From Sphaerotilus sulfidivorans (GTDB taxonomy: Bacteria; Pseudomonadota; Gammaproteobacteria; Burkholderiales; Burkholderiaceae_C): 64,000 bases of DNA. Below, piece by piece: positions 34,165 through 45,030 of this stretch (the stretch's first letter is position 1; every line of letters starts with the position of its first letter). The stretch lies in NCBI RefSeq assembly GCF_013426975.1, contig NZ_JACCPY010000007.1, positions 62,001 through 126,000 of the forward strand, written 5' to 3'. Position numbers and translations under genes: made by a program. The notes below the pieces were generated by a model that was given only the letters and a program-made list of their open reading frames with translations, did no database searches and was not told the origin of the DNA.

Positions 34165-34797
34165 TCAGGCCTCGATCAGGCCCCAGCGCAGCGCCAGCAG
34201 CGTCAGCTCGGCCTGGTTGGCGGCCTCGAGCTTCTGCTTGACGTGATAGAGGTGGGTGCCGATGGTGCTGGCCGACAGCTTCAGGTCGGCCGCGATGTCC
34301 TGCACCGAGCGGCCACGCGCGAGCTGCACGAAGACCTCGAACTCGCGCGAGGACAGCCGCTCGGCCGGATGCGCGCCGCTGCCGTCGATCGCCGCCAGCG
34401 CGAGCTGGCGGGCGATGTCGGCATCGAGCCAGCGCCGCCCGGCCGCGACCGCCCGGATCGCTTCCGGCAGGTTCTCCGGCGCGCTGCGCTTGGACAGGAA
34501 GCCGGTCGCGCCGGCGTCGAGCGCCCGGCGTGCATGCGCGCTGTCGTCATGCGCCGACAGCATCAGCAGCCGCAGACCACCGCGGGCATGCAGCCGGCGC
34601 AGCACCTCCAGCCCGCCCATGCCGGGCATCGAGATGTCGAGCACCACCACCTCCGGGCGGATCTCGGCGACGCGGGCCAGCGCCTGCTCGCCGCTGTCGG
34701 CCTCGCCGACGACCTCGATGTCGCCGCTCTCGGCCAGCAGCATGCGAAATCCCATGCGCACCAGCGCATGGTCGTCGACCAGCATCACCCGGATCAT
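34165..34797 (-). CDS. NarL/FixJ-family response regulator
   Basis: A 210-residue regulator. The receiver has VMLVDDHALVRMGFRMLLAE at the start, the phospho-acceptor Asp in VVVLDISMPGMGGLEVLRRL, and LSKRSAPENLPEAIRAVAAG near its end. The C-terminal LuxR-type helix-turn-helix reads LSSREFEVFVQLARGRSVQD, then IAADLKLSASTIGTHLYHVK. It is coupled to the kinase gene by a four-base overlap. The pair is divergent from pqqABCDE, so it is a good candidate regulator of PQQ synthesis or of quinoprotein genes elsewhere; this rests on position only. Confidence 0.9.
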   Translation of the reverse strand: MIRVMLVDDHALVRMGFRMLLAESGDIEVVGEADSGEQALARVAEIRPEVVVLDISMPGMGGLEVLRRLHARGGLRLLMLSAHDDSAHARRALDAGATGFLSKRSAPENLPEAIRAVAAGRRWLDADIARQLALAAIDGSGAHPAERLSSREFEVFVQLARGRSVQDIAADLKLSASTIGTHLYHVKQKLEAANQAELTLLALRWGLIEA

Positions 34798-36299
34798 CTC
34801 GATGTTTCCCGTCCTGCAGCAGTGTCGTCGTGGGTGCGGGCGAGGCTGCCCGGCGGTCGGCTCGACCAGTCGCGCTCCAGCGGCAGCCAGGCCTCGACGC
34901 GGGTGCCGCCGCCCTCCGGGCGCTCGCCCAGCGTCAGCCGGCCCTCGAGCGTGGCGACCCGTTCGCGCAGGCCGCGCAGGCCGTAGTGGCCGCGCCGGGC
35001 CCAGTCCTCGGGCAGGCCGCGGCCATTGTCGTCGATCGTCAGCCGCAGCGACTGCGGATCGGCCTCGGCGCGCACGCTGATGCGCGAGGCGCCGCTGTGG
35101 CGCAGCGCGTTGGTCAGCGCTTCCTGCGCCACCCGGTAGGCCGCGCGGGCCGGCTCGGCCGGCAGCGAGCGGCTCTGTTCCAGGCCGCTGAGCGCCAGAT
35201 CGATGCCGACATCGTTGAAGCGGCTGCGCGAGGCGTCGGCCAGCTCGGTCAGCGCGTCGGCCAGGCCCAGGTCGTCGAGCGCGGGCGGCGCCAGCCGCGG
35301 GATCAGGCCGTGCATCGCCTCGTACAGCCGCGCGGCCTCGTCGGCGATCATGCCGGCGGCCTGGGTGGCGGTGGCGTCGCGCTCGCCGAGCCGGGTGTGA
35401 ATGGTGCGCGCCAGCGTGCGGATCGCGGTCACCGACTGCGCGAACTCGTCATGCAGCTCGCGGGCGATGGCGCGGCGCTCGGCCTCGGTGTGGGCCTCGA
35501 GCCGGCGCGAGAACTCGCGGCTCTCCTCGAGCGTGCGCTCGGCCTCGTAGGCGCGCAGCCGCGCCTGGATCTCGGCCTCGATCGCCTCGGCGAGCTGGTT
35601 CACCGCCTGGCCGATCACGCCGACATCGCGGCCGGGCAGCGCCGGCAGCCGCGCGGCGTAGTCGCCCTTTTCCAGCTGGCTCAGCCCGGAAACGATGGTC
35701 GGCAGCGGCTTGAGCGCCCGCCCGAGCAGCCAGAACACGCCGATGTTGAGCAGCACCAGCACGGTGGCGCCGGCACCGGCCAGCCGCACGAAGTCGTCCC
35801 AGCCGTCGAGAATGGCGCGCGAGGGCTCGGCCTCGACCGTCAGCCGCCCGCCGGGCAGCGCGATGACCTGGCGCTGCAGCGGCGGGGTGACCAGGCCGGT
35901 GTACCAGGCGGGCGCGTCCCGGCCCTGCTTGTAGGTCGGCGGCGGCGAGACGAACAGGCTGCGGCCGTCGTCGCTCTCCAGCCGGATGTCGTTGGCGCGC
36001 ACCCGACCGAGCTGCTGCAGGAAGCCGACCAGCGCCTCCGGCCCGGCATTGGTGTAGATCCAGCCGACGCGCTGCAGCAGCTGGCCGGCGACCCGGTTGG
36101 CCGCGACGATCTCCTCGCGCACGCTGCGCCGGGTCGCGTCGATCTGCAGCGCGATCACCGCCGCGACGAACAGCCCCATCAGCGCCGCGACGATCAGGTG
36201 GATCTGCCAGCGCAGGCCCAGACCGCGTGGCGCGCGGGTGCGCACCGCGACCGGGCGGGCCTCGTCCTCGTCCATCGCCAGGGAGATCTCGTCGTTCAT
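34794..36299 (-). CDS. NarX/UhpB-type (HisKA_3) sensor histidine kinase
   Basis: A 501-residue inner-membrane kinase. Helix 1 is LRWQIHLIVAALMGLFVAAV and helix 2 is ATVLVLLNIGVFWLLGRAL near residue 205; the roughly 140 residues between form a periplasmic sensor. A HAMP-like region follows (LKPLPTIVSGLSQLEKGDYA). The phospho-acceptor His is in ERRAIARELHDEFAQSVTAI, the HisKA_3 dimerisation motif, and the ATPase domain has EALTNALRHSGAS, IDDNGRGLP and GHYGLRGLRERV. ATG 36299 gives the usual short cytoplasmic start. It precedes and overlaps its response-regulator gene, and its promoter region faces pqqA. Confidence 0.9.
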   Translation of the reverse strand: MNDEISLAMDEDEARPVAVRTRAPRGLGLRWQIHLIVAALMGLFVAAVIALQIDATRRSVREEIVAANRVAGQLLQRVGWIYTNAGPEALVGFLQQLGRVRANDIRLESDDGRSLFVSPPPTYKQGRDAPAWYTGLVTPPLQRQVIALPGGRLTVEAEPSRAILDGWDDFVRLAGAGATVLVLLNIGVFWLLGRALKPLPTIVSGLSQLEKGDYAARLPALPGRDVGVIGQAVNQLAEAIEAEIQARLRAYEAERTLEESREFSRRLEAHTEAERRAIARELHDEFAQSVTAIRTLARTIHTRLGERDATATQAAGMIADEAARLYEAMHGLIPRLAPPALDDLGLADALTELADASRSRFNDVGIDLALSGLEQSRSLPAEPARAAYRVAQEALTNALRHSGASRISVRAEADPQSLRLTIDDNGRGLPEDWARRGHYGLRGLRERVATLEGRLTLGERPEGGGTRVEAWLPLERDWSSRPPGSLARTHDDTAAGRETSR

Positions 36300-36393
36300 G
36301 TGCGGATTGTGAACACAGCCGGTACCGCGCGGGCAAGCCATCGGCTGTATCTGGCGGTGTCTGTGGCTGCGTCCGCGGCCGGGTGCGTGTCAT

Positions 36394-36408
36394 TCATGAA
36401 AATCATGA
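36394..36408. promoter_or_regulatory. Paired TCATGA hexamers between the kinase gene and pqqA
   Basis: Two identical self-complementary TCATGA hexamers (36394-36399 and 36403-36408) are nine bases apart in an A+T-richer patch of the 201-base gap between the divergent sensor-kinase and pqqA genes. The arrangement suits a regulator such as the adjacent NarL-type protein. No clear -10/-35 pair was identified, so this is only a candidate site. Confidence 0.3.
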
Positions 36409-36500
36409 GGATCGATTCAACAGTCTGGCGACGACAGCCGGGCGGGCGGCCGCGACACTGGCTTCTCCATTCACCCCCACCTTTGTTCGAGGAGACTGCG

Positions 36501-36575
36501 ATGACCTGGGAAACCCCTTCCGCCTGCGACTTCCGCTTCGGCTTCGAGATCACGATGTACGTCGCCGCCCGCTGA
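36501..36575 (+). CDS. pqqA: PQQ precursor peptide
   Basis: A 24-residue peptide gene. It starts MTWETPSACDFRFGFEI and ends TMYVAAR, with Glu16 and Tyr20 in the E-x3-Y spacing that PqqE crosslinks to form the PQQ skeleton. GGAG lies six bases before the ATG. It is the first gene of pqqABCDE, ten bases before pqqB. Length and residues match known PqqA peptides. Confidence 0.95.
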   Translation: MTWETPSACDFRFGFEITMYVAAR

Positions 36576-36585
36576 GGACGCGCCG

Positions 36586-37500
36586 ATGAAACTGCGGGTG
36601 CTCGGCTCGGCCGCCGGCGGCGGCTTTCCCCAGTGGAACTGCAACTGCGCGCAATGCTCGGCCGTCCGGTCGGGCTCTTCCAGCCACCGCGCCCGCACCC
36701 AGTCGTCCGTCGCCGTCGGCGGCCCGGACGACTGGCTGCTGGTCAATGCCTCGCCCGACATCCTGACGCAGCTCCAGCGCAGCCCGGCGCTGCAGCCGGC
36801 GCGCGGCGCACGCGACACCGGCATCGCCGCAGTGCTGCTGTGCGACGGCCAGATCGACCACAGCACGGGCCTCTACATGCTGCGCGAGCGCGGCGCGAAG
36901 CTGCCGCTGTGGACAACGCGGCCCGCCTTCGAGGACCTGAGCCAGGGCAACCCGATCCTGCGGGTGCTCGGCCACTACTGCGGCGTCGACTGGCACGAGA
37001 TCGGGCTGGACGGCCACGCCTTCGAGATCCCCGGCGTCGCCGACTTGGCGGTCACCGCCTTGCCGCTGGAGAGCAAGCCCGCGCCCTATTCGCCGCATCG
37101 CGACTGCCCGGTGCCGGGCGACAACATCGGCCTGACCTTCGAGAACACCGCCACCGGCGGGCGGGTCTTCTACGCACCCGGCCTGGGCGAGATCACGCCG
37201 CCGGTCTGGGCGGAGATGGGCCGGGCCGACGCGGTGCTGGTCGACGGCACCTTCTGGACCGACGACGAGATGATCCGCCTGGGCTTCTCGAAGAAGACCG
37301 GCCGCAGCATCGGCCACCTGCCGCAGTCGGGCGAGGGCGGCATGCTCGACTGGCTCGGCCGGCTGCCGGCCACGACGCGCAAGCTGCTCATCCACATCAA
37401 CAACACGAACCCGATCCTCGACGAGGCCTCGCCGGAGCGGCGCGCGGTCGAGGCCGCCGGCGTCGAGGTGACGTTCGACGGGCTGGAGATCGCGTTCTGA
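36586..37500 (+). CDS. pqqB: Pyrroloquinoline quinone biosynthesis protein PqqB
   Basis: A 304-residue metallo-beta-lactamase-fold protein. [20 protein letters not shown] with CAQCSAV is the PqqB opening and zinc-site Cys region. [17 protein letters not shown] replaces the HxHxDH of hydrolases in the usual PqqB way. [19 protein letters not shown] and [12 protein letters not shown] are further family blocks. PqqB hydroxylates the tyrosine part of the crosslinked PQQ precursor in current models. It lies in the middle of a tight pqq operon, with 11 bases to pqqC. Confidence 0.96.
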   Translation: MKLRVLGSAAGGGFPQWNCNCAQCSAVRSGSSSHRARTQSSVAVGGPDDWLLVNASPDILTQLQRSPALQPARGARDTGIAAVLLCDGQIDHSTGLYMLRERGAKLPLWTTRPAFEDLSQGNPILRVLGHYCGVDWHEIGLDGHAFEIPGVADLAVTALPLESKPAPYSPHRDCPVPGDNIGLTFENTATGGRVFYAPGLGEITPPVWAEMGRADAVLVDGTFWTDDEMIRLGFSKKTGRSIGHLPQSGEGGMLDWLGRLPATTRKLLIHINNTNPILDEASPERRAVEAAGVEVTFDGLEIAF

Positions 37501-37511
37501 GGACTTCCCCC

Positions 37512-38303
37512 ATGAGCACCGCCACCGGCAACCGCTTAGGCACGCCCTTCAACGCGCCGGCCACCTTCCGCCCGCGCGACCCCGACGCCCCGGCCTGGGA
37601 CCGCGTCGCCTTCGAGGCGCAACTGCGCGAGCAGGGCCGGAGCTATCACATCCACCACCCGTTCAACGTCATGCTCAACACGGGCAAGGCGAGCCCGGAG
37701 CAGATCCGCGGCTGGGTGGCCAACCGCTTCTACTACCAGATCGCCATTCCGGTGAAGGACGCGGCGGTGCTGGCGAACTGCCCGGACCGCGAGGTGCGGC
37801 GCGAGTGGATCCAGCGCATCCTGGACCATGACGGCTTCGAGATCGGTGGCCCGAACGGGACGATCCGGGACGAAGGCGGCATCGAGGCCTGGATCCGCCT
37901 GGGCCTCGCGGTCGGCCTGACGCGCGAGGAGATCACCGACCTGCGCCATGTCATCCCGGCGGTGCGCTTCGCGGTCGACGCCTATGTCAACTTCGCGCGC
38001 CATGCGCCGTGGCAGGAGGCGGTGTGCTCGTCGCTGACCGAGCTGTTCGCGCCGGAGATCCACAAGCAGCGCCTGGCGACCTGGCCGGAGCACTACGGCT
38101 GGATCGACGCCGAGGGACTGAGCTATTTCCGCAACCGCGTGAGCCAGGCCCGACGCGACGTCGAGCAGGGCCTTGCGGTCACGCTCGACCACTTCCGCAG
38201 CCGCGACCAGCAGGAGCGCGCGCTGGAGATCCTGCGCTTCAAGCTCGACATCCTCTGGGCGATGAACGACGCGATGGCGCAGCGCTACGGGGTGAACGCA
38301 TGA
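37512..38303 (+). CDS. pqqC: Pyrroloquinoline-quinone synthase PqqC
   Basis: A 263-residue cofactor-less oxidase that performs the final ring closure and oxidation to PQQ. The conserved core is visible as [20 protein letters not shown] and [40 protein letters not shown] and [17 protein letters not shown] follow. The active-site His and Tyr/Arg residues of the seven-helix bundle are present in these blocks. ATG 37512 agrees with the family start. Its stop overlaps the pqqD start (ATGA). Confidence 0.96.
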   Translation: MSTATGNRLGTPFNAPATFRPRDPDAPAWDRVAFEAQLREQGRSYHIHHPFNVMLNTGKASPEQIRGWVANRFYYQIAIPVKDAAVLANCPDREVRREWIQRILDHDGFEIGGPNGTIRDEGGIEAWIRLGLAVGLTREEITDLRHVIPAVRFAVDAYVNFARHAPWQEAVCSSLTELFAPEIHKQRLATWPEHYGWIDAEGLSYFRNRVSQARRDVEQGLAVTLDHFRSRDQQERALEILRFKLDILWAMNDAMAQRYGVNA

Positions 38304-38554
38304 ATCCGCGCGTGGCCCGGGGCTTCCGACTGCAGTGGGAAGAGGCGCAGGGCTGCCATGTCCTGCTCTACCCCGAAGGCATGGTGAAGCTCAACCGCAG
38401 CGCCGGCGAGATCCTGACCCGCTGCACCGGCACGGCCAGCGTCGCCGAGATCGTCGCCGACCTGGAAGCCGCCTTCGGCGCGACCGGCCTGCAGGGCGAT
38501 GTCGAGCGCTTCCTCGACATGGCGCGCCAGCAACGATGGGTGGAGCTGGCGTGA
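38300..38554 (+). CDS. pqqD: PqqD peptide chaperone
   Basis: An 84-residue protein that binds PqqA and presents it to PqqE. It shows [20 protein letters not shown] and [19 protein letters not shown], the standard PqqD core of the RiPP recognition element fold. It overlaps pqqC by four bases upstream and pqqE by four bases downstream (GTGA), which fits its role as a stoichiometric partner of PqqE. Confidence 0.94.
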   Translation: MNPRVARGFRLQWEEAQGCHVLLYPEGMVKLNRSAGEILTRCTGTASVAEIVADLEAAFGATGLQGDVERFLDMARQQRWVELA

Positions 38555-39684
38555 CCTCGCAGCCGACTGCGCCGGTCATCGGCCCGCCGCTGTGGCTGCT
38601 GGCGGAGGTGACCTACCGCTGCCCGCTGCACTGCGTGTTCTGCTACAACCCGGTCGACTTCGCGAAGACCGAGCGCACGGACGAACTCTCCACGGCCGAC
38701 TGGCTGCGTGTGCTGCGCGAGGCCCGCGCGCTGGGCGCCGTGCAGTGCGGCTTCTCCGGCGGCGAGCCGCTGATGCGCGACGATCTGGAGGAGCTGATCG
38801 CCGAGGCGCACCGGCTGGGCTACTACACCAACCTGCTGACCTCCGGCGTCGGTCTGACCCGGGAGCGGGCGCAGGCGCTGAAGGCGGCCGGCCTCGACCA
38901 TGTCCAGCTCAGCTTCCAGGACTCGACCCGCGAGCTGAACGACTTCCTCAGCCACACCAGGACCTTCCAGCTCAAGCAGGAGGTCGGCGAGACCATCCGG
39001 CTGCTTGGCTGGCCGATGGTGATGAACGTGGTGATCCACCGCCTCAACATCGACCACATCGACCGCATCATCGCGATGGCGGACGCGCTCGGCGCCGAGT
39101 ATCTGGAGCTGGCGAACTCGCAGTACTACTCCTGGGCGCACCTGAACCGCGACCACCTGCTGCCGACCAGCGAGCAGATCCGCCGCGCAGAAGCCGTGAC
39201 CGATGAGTGGCGCGTCAAGGTGGCCGACCGGATGAAGCTCTTCTTCGTCGCCCCGGACTATCACGAGGGCAAGCCCAAGAAGTGCATGAACGGCTGGGGC
39301 AATGTCTTCCTGACCGTCACGCCGGACGGCACCGCGCTGCCCTGCCACACCGCGAAGATGCTGCCCGGGCTGGCCTTCCCGAACGTGCGCGAGCACGACG
39401 TGCGCCACATCTGGTTCGACAGCGAGGGCTTCAACCGCTACCGCGGTACCGGCTGGATGAAGGGCGCCTGCGTCACCTGCCCGGACAAGGAGAAGGATCT
39501 GGGCGGCTGCCGCTGCCAGGCCTTCCTGCTGGCGGGCGATCCGGCCGCGACCGACCCGGTCTGCCCGAAGAGCGCACACCACGGCGTGGTGCAGGCGGCG
39601 GTGGCCGCGGCCGATGCGGGCGAGGTGCCGGCGCGGCCGCTGGTGTTCCGCGATCCGAAGGTCTCGCGTGCGTTGACCGGCTGA
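38551..39684 (+). CDS. pqqE: PqqA peptide cyclase (radical SAM)
   Basis: A 377-residue radical SAM enzyme starting at GTG 38551. The SAM [4Fe-4S] cluster motif is YRCPLHCVFCYNP (Cys24, Cys28, Cys31). GFSGGEPLMRDDLEEL is the SAM-binding block. The C-terminal SPASM-type region has KCMNGWGNVFLTVTPDGTAL, CHTAKMLPGL and the Cys cluster ACVTCPDKEKDLGGCRCQAF for auxiliary clusters. It forms the Glu-Tyr carbon-carbon bond in PqqA. No pqqF/pqqG protease and no quinoprotein dehydrogenase gene lies in the window. Confidence 0.96.
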   Translation: MTSQPTAPVIGPPLWLLAEVTYRCPLHCVFCYNPVDFAKTERTDELSTADWLRVLREARALGAVQCGFSGGEPLMRDDLEELIAEAHRLGYYTNLLTSGVGLTRERAQALKAAGLDHVQLSFQDSTRELNDFLSHTRTFQLKQEVGETIRLLGWPMVMNVVIHRLNIDHIDRIIAMADALGAEYLELANSQYYSWAHLNRDHLLPTSEQIRRAEAVTDEWRVKVADRMKLFFVAPDYHEGKPKKCMNGWGNVFLTVTPDGTALPCHTAKMLPGLAFPNVREHDVRHIWFDSEGFNRYRGTGWMKGACVTCPDKEKDLGGCRCQAFLLAGDPAATDPVCPKSAHHGVVQAAVAAADAGEVPARPLVFRDPKVSRALTG

Positions 39685-39704
39685 CCGGTCAGGCGGGTCG
39701 TCGG

Positions 39705-41551
39705 TCAGGCCGCCGCCAGCGCCTCGACCGTCAGCGGCTCCGGCCGGTGGAAGTGGTAGCCCTGCGCCCACTGCACGCCCAGCTCGGCCAGCAGCCGCGC
39801 CACCGGCTCGGACTCGACGAACTCGGCCACCACCGGCTTGTCGAGCTGGCGCGCCATCTCGACCATCGAGCGCACCATCGCGCGGCTGTCGGCGTCCTCG
39901 TCCATGTGGCGCACGAACAGGCCGTCGATCTTCAGCGTGTCGAAGGGCAGCTCGCGCAGGTGCGCGAACGAGGCGTAGCCGGAGCCGAAATCGTCGAGCG
40001 AGAAGCGGCAGCCGTGCGCACGCAGCTGCTGCATGAACTGGCGCGCCTGCGCCAGGCTGGCGATCGAGGCGGTCTCGGTGATCTCGAAGCAGAGCTGCTC
40101 GGGGCGGACCTGGTGGCGTGCCAGCAGCGTGATGATCTCTTCGGCCAGGCCCGGCTCGCGCAGCGTGACCGCCGACAGGTTCAGCGTCACCTGGTCGATG
40201 CGCTGGCGCAGCGCCGGCTCGGCGCCGAGCAGCGCCAGCACATGGCGCAGCATCCAGCGGTCGATCTGGCCGACCAGCTGGAAGCGCTCGGCCGGCGCGA
40301 TGAAGCGCCCGGGCTCGATCAGCGCGCCGCTGGTGGCGTCGATCAGCCGCACCAGCGCCTCGATGCGCAGCGTGCGCTCTCCCGGCGCCAGCGGCTGCAG
40401 GCGCTGGAAGTGGATGCACAGCCGGTCATGGCGCAGCGCGTCCATCAGCGTCAGCGCCCAGCCGGCGTCCTCGTGCGGGCCGCCCTGGGCCAGACCGCCG
40501 GCGCGGTACCAGTGCGGCACGCTGCGGTCGCCACCCTCGCGCCGCACCCGCAGCGCGGTCTCGTCGGCACGCTGCATCAGCGCGTCGAAGGAGGGCAGCG
40601 CCGGCTCCAGCGGCACGATCGCCAGCGTGGCCTGCAGCCGGAAGTCCTGGCCGTTCCAGCAGAACAGGAAGCGTTCGATCGCGGCCAGGATCAGCCGTGC
40701 CAGCCCGGCGCCGGCATCGCCGCCGTGGTCCTCGGCCAGCAGCGCGAACTGGTCGGCGCCGAGCCGGGCCAGGAAGTCCTCGCGCCCGACCAGCCCGGCG
40801 AGCAGGTCGGCGAACTGGCGCAGCAGCTCGTCGCCGGCGATGCAGCCGCAGCTGTCGTTGACCCGGCGGAACTGGTCGATGTCGATCAGCATCAGCACCG
40901 GGCCGTTCGCCAGTCCGTGTGCTGGCGGCGGGCCGGCCTCGAGCTGCAGCCGGGCCAGCCGCTCCGACACCTGCGCGTCCAGCGCCTGGCGGTTGTGCAG
41001 CCGGGTGACGAAGTCATGGCTGGCCAGATAGTTCAGCCGGTCCTGCATGTAGCGGCGCTCGCGCACCTCCTGGCGCAGCTGCAGGTTGGTGCGGGTCAGC
41101 TCCGCGGTGCGCTCGCGCACCCGGTCCTCGAGTTCGCGGTTGAGCCGGCGCAGCGACTGCAGCAGGCCGCGGCGCTCGAGCTGGTGGTGCACCCGGGCGC
41201 GCACCTCGCCGGCCACGATCGGCTTGGTGATGTAGTCGGCGCCGCCCGCGGCGAAGCCGGTGGCCACATCGTCGCTGCGGGCGGTCACGAAGATGACCGG
41301 AATGTCCGCGGTGGCCGGATCGGCCTTGAGCCGGCGGCAGGTCTCGAAGCCGTCGATGCCCGGCGGCATCATCACGTCGAGCAGGATCAGGTCCGGGTGC
41401 AGGCGGCCGGCCAGCTCGAGCGCGCGCTCGCCGCTGGTGGCGGCCAGCAGATCGGCCTCGAAGGCGGACAGCGTGTCCTCGAGCAGCGCGATGTTCTGCG
41501 GCGTGTCGTCGACCAGGAGGATCTTCGGCGGGGCGCGGTCGGGTGCGGTGG

Positions 41552-41555
<4 letters not shown>
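39705..41555 (-). CDS. Response regulator with degenerate GGDEF and intact EAL domain
   Basis: A 616-residue protein: receiver (ILLVDDTPQNIALLEDTLSA, Asp in LILLDVMMPPGIDGFET), coiled linker, GGDEF-like domain and EAL domain. The GGDEF signature reads ARLGADQFALL, so diguanylate cyclase activity is unlikely. The EAL domain keeps RIEALVRL, NLSAVTL, CFEITETAS, DDFGSGYASF, DTLKIDG and VVAEFVES, the set needed for c-di-GMP phosphodiesterase activity. Its gene overlaps the hybrid-kinase gene upstream by four bases, so that kinase probably controls it and thereby c-di-GMP level. Confidence 0.9.
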
Positions 41556-44266
<2,711 letters not shown>

Positions 44267-44439
44267 CGGAAAATCTGAAAGAGATGAAGCCTAGCGCAAA
44301 CCCGCATGTCTGCCATGAAATCGCAACAATCTCGGTTTGAATGTCGTGATTGACGGACTTCTGGTGCGAAAAGGTACCGGAATGATGTGGCGACATGCCG
44401 CCGGATTCCGTGCGGATTCCGGCGTGCGCGCAGGTTTTC

Positions 44440-44453
44440 TTGATGTCCATCAA
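44440..44453 (+). promoter_or_regulatory. FNR/ANR-type binding site upstream of the universal stress protein gene
   Basis: TTGAT-GTCC-ATCAA matches the FNR/ANR consensus TTGAT-N4-ATCAA at every position. A -10-like TAGAGT lies at 44475-44480, so a transcription start would fall near 44486-44488, about 40 bases from the box centre, the arrangement of class II FNR-activated promoters. The stress-protein ATG is at 44513. Oxygen-limitation control of such genes by ANR is known in Pseudomonas. CRP-family paralogues with similar specificity (Dnr) could also bind. Confidence 0.7.
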
Positions 44454-44512
44454 GACCGGGTGGCGGGCAAACCCTAGAGTGGAATCGTTACAACCCGATC
44501 CGCAGATTCACC

Positions 44513-44956
44513 ATGTTCAAGCACATCTTTGTCCCGGTCGACGGCTCCGAACTCTCCGTGCGTGCGATGGATGCCAGCCTGGAGCTGGCGCTGAAGCTGG
44601 GCGCGCGCGTGACCGGCTTCGTCTGCGAGCCCGACATCCCGCTGTCGGCGGTCAATGCCAGCCCGACCACCTTCGCGCGCAAGATCGAGGCGCATGAGGC
44701 CCGCACCGAAGCCCACGCCCATGCGGTGCTCAACAGCTTTGCCCAGCGTGCCCGCGAATGCGGCGTGCCCTTCGAGAGCGAGTACCGCCGCAGCGACCAG
44801 ACCGACGCGACCATCGCCGAGGTCGCCGACATGGTCCAGGCCGACCTGATCCTGATGGTCACCCATGGTCGCGGCCTGTTCGGCGAGATGCTCTTCGGTT
44901 CGCACACCAAGAACGTGATGTCGCGTACCAAGGTGGCGATGCTGGTCCTGCACTGA
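44513..44956 (+). CDS. Universal stress protein (UspA family)
   Basis: A 147-residue single-domain UspA protein. It starts MFKHIFVPVDGSELSVRAMD with the Asp of the nucleotide site and ends in the ATP-binding loop THGRGLFGEMLFGSHTKNVM, followed by SRTKVAMLVL. The G-2x-G-9x-G(S) pattern indicates ATP binding. The perfect FNR/ANR box 60 bases upstream suggests induction under low oxygen, as for anaerobic survival Usp proteins in Pseudomonas. It is monocistronic in layout, with a 74-base gap before the next gene. Confidence 0.92.
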   Translation: MFKHIFVPVDGSELSVRAMDASLELALKLGARVTGFVCEPDIPLSAVNASPTTFARKIEAHEARTEAHAHAVLNSFAQRARECGVPFESEYRRSDQTDATIAEVADMVQADLILMVTHGRGLFGEMLFGSHTKNVMSRTKVAMLVLH

Positions 44957-45030
44957 GGTTCGCGGGGCGGCTGCCTCCGGACCTAGACTGCACGACACGG
45001 GGCGACGGCCCGGCGTGCAGGAGGAATCGG

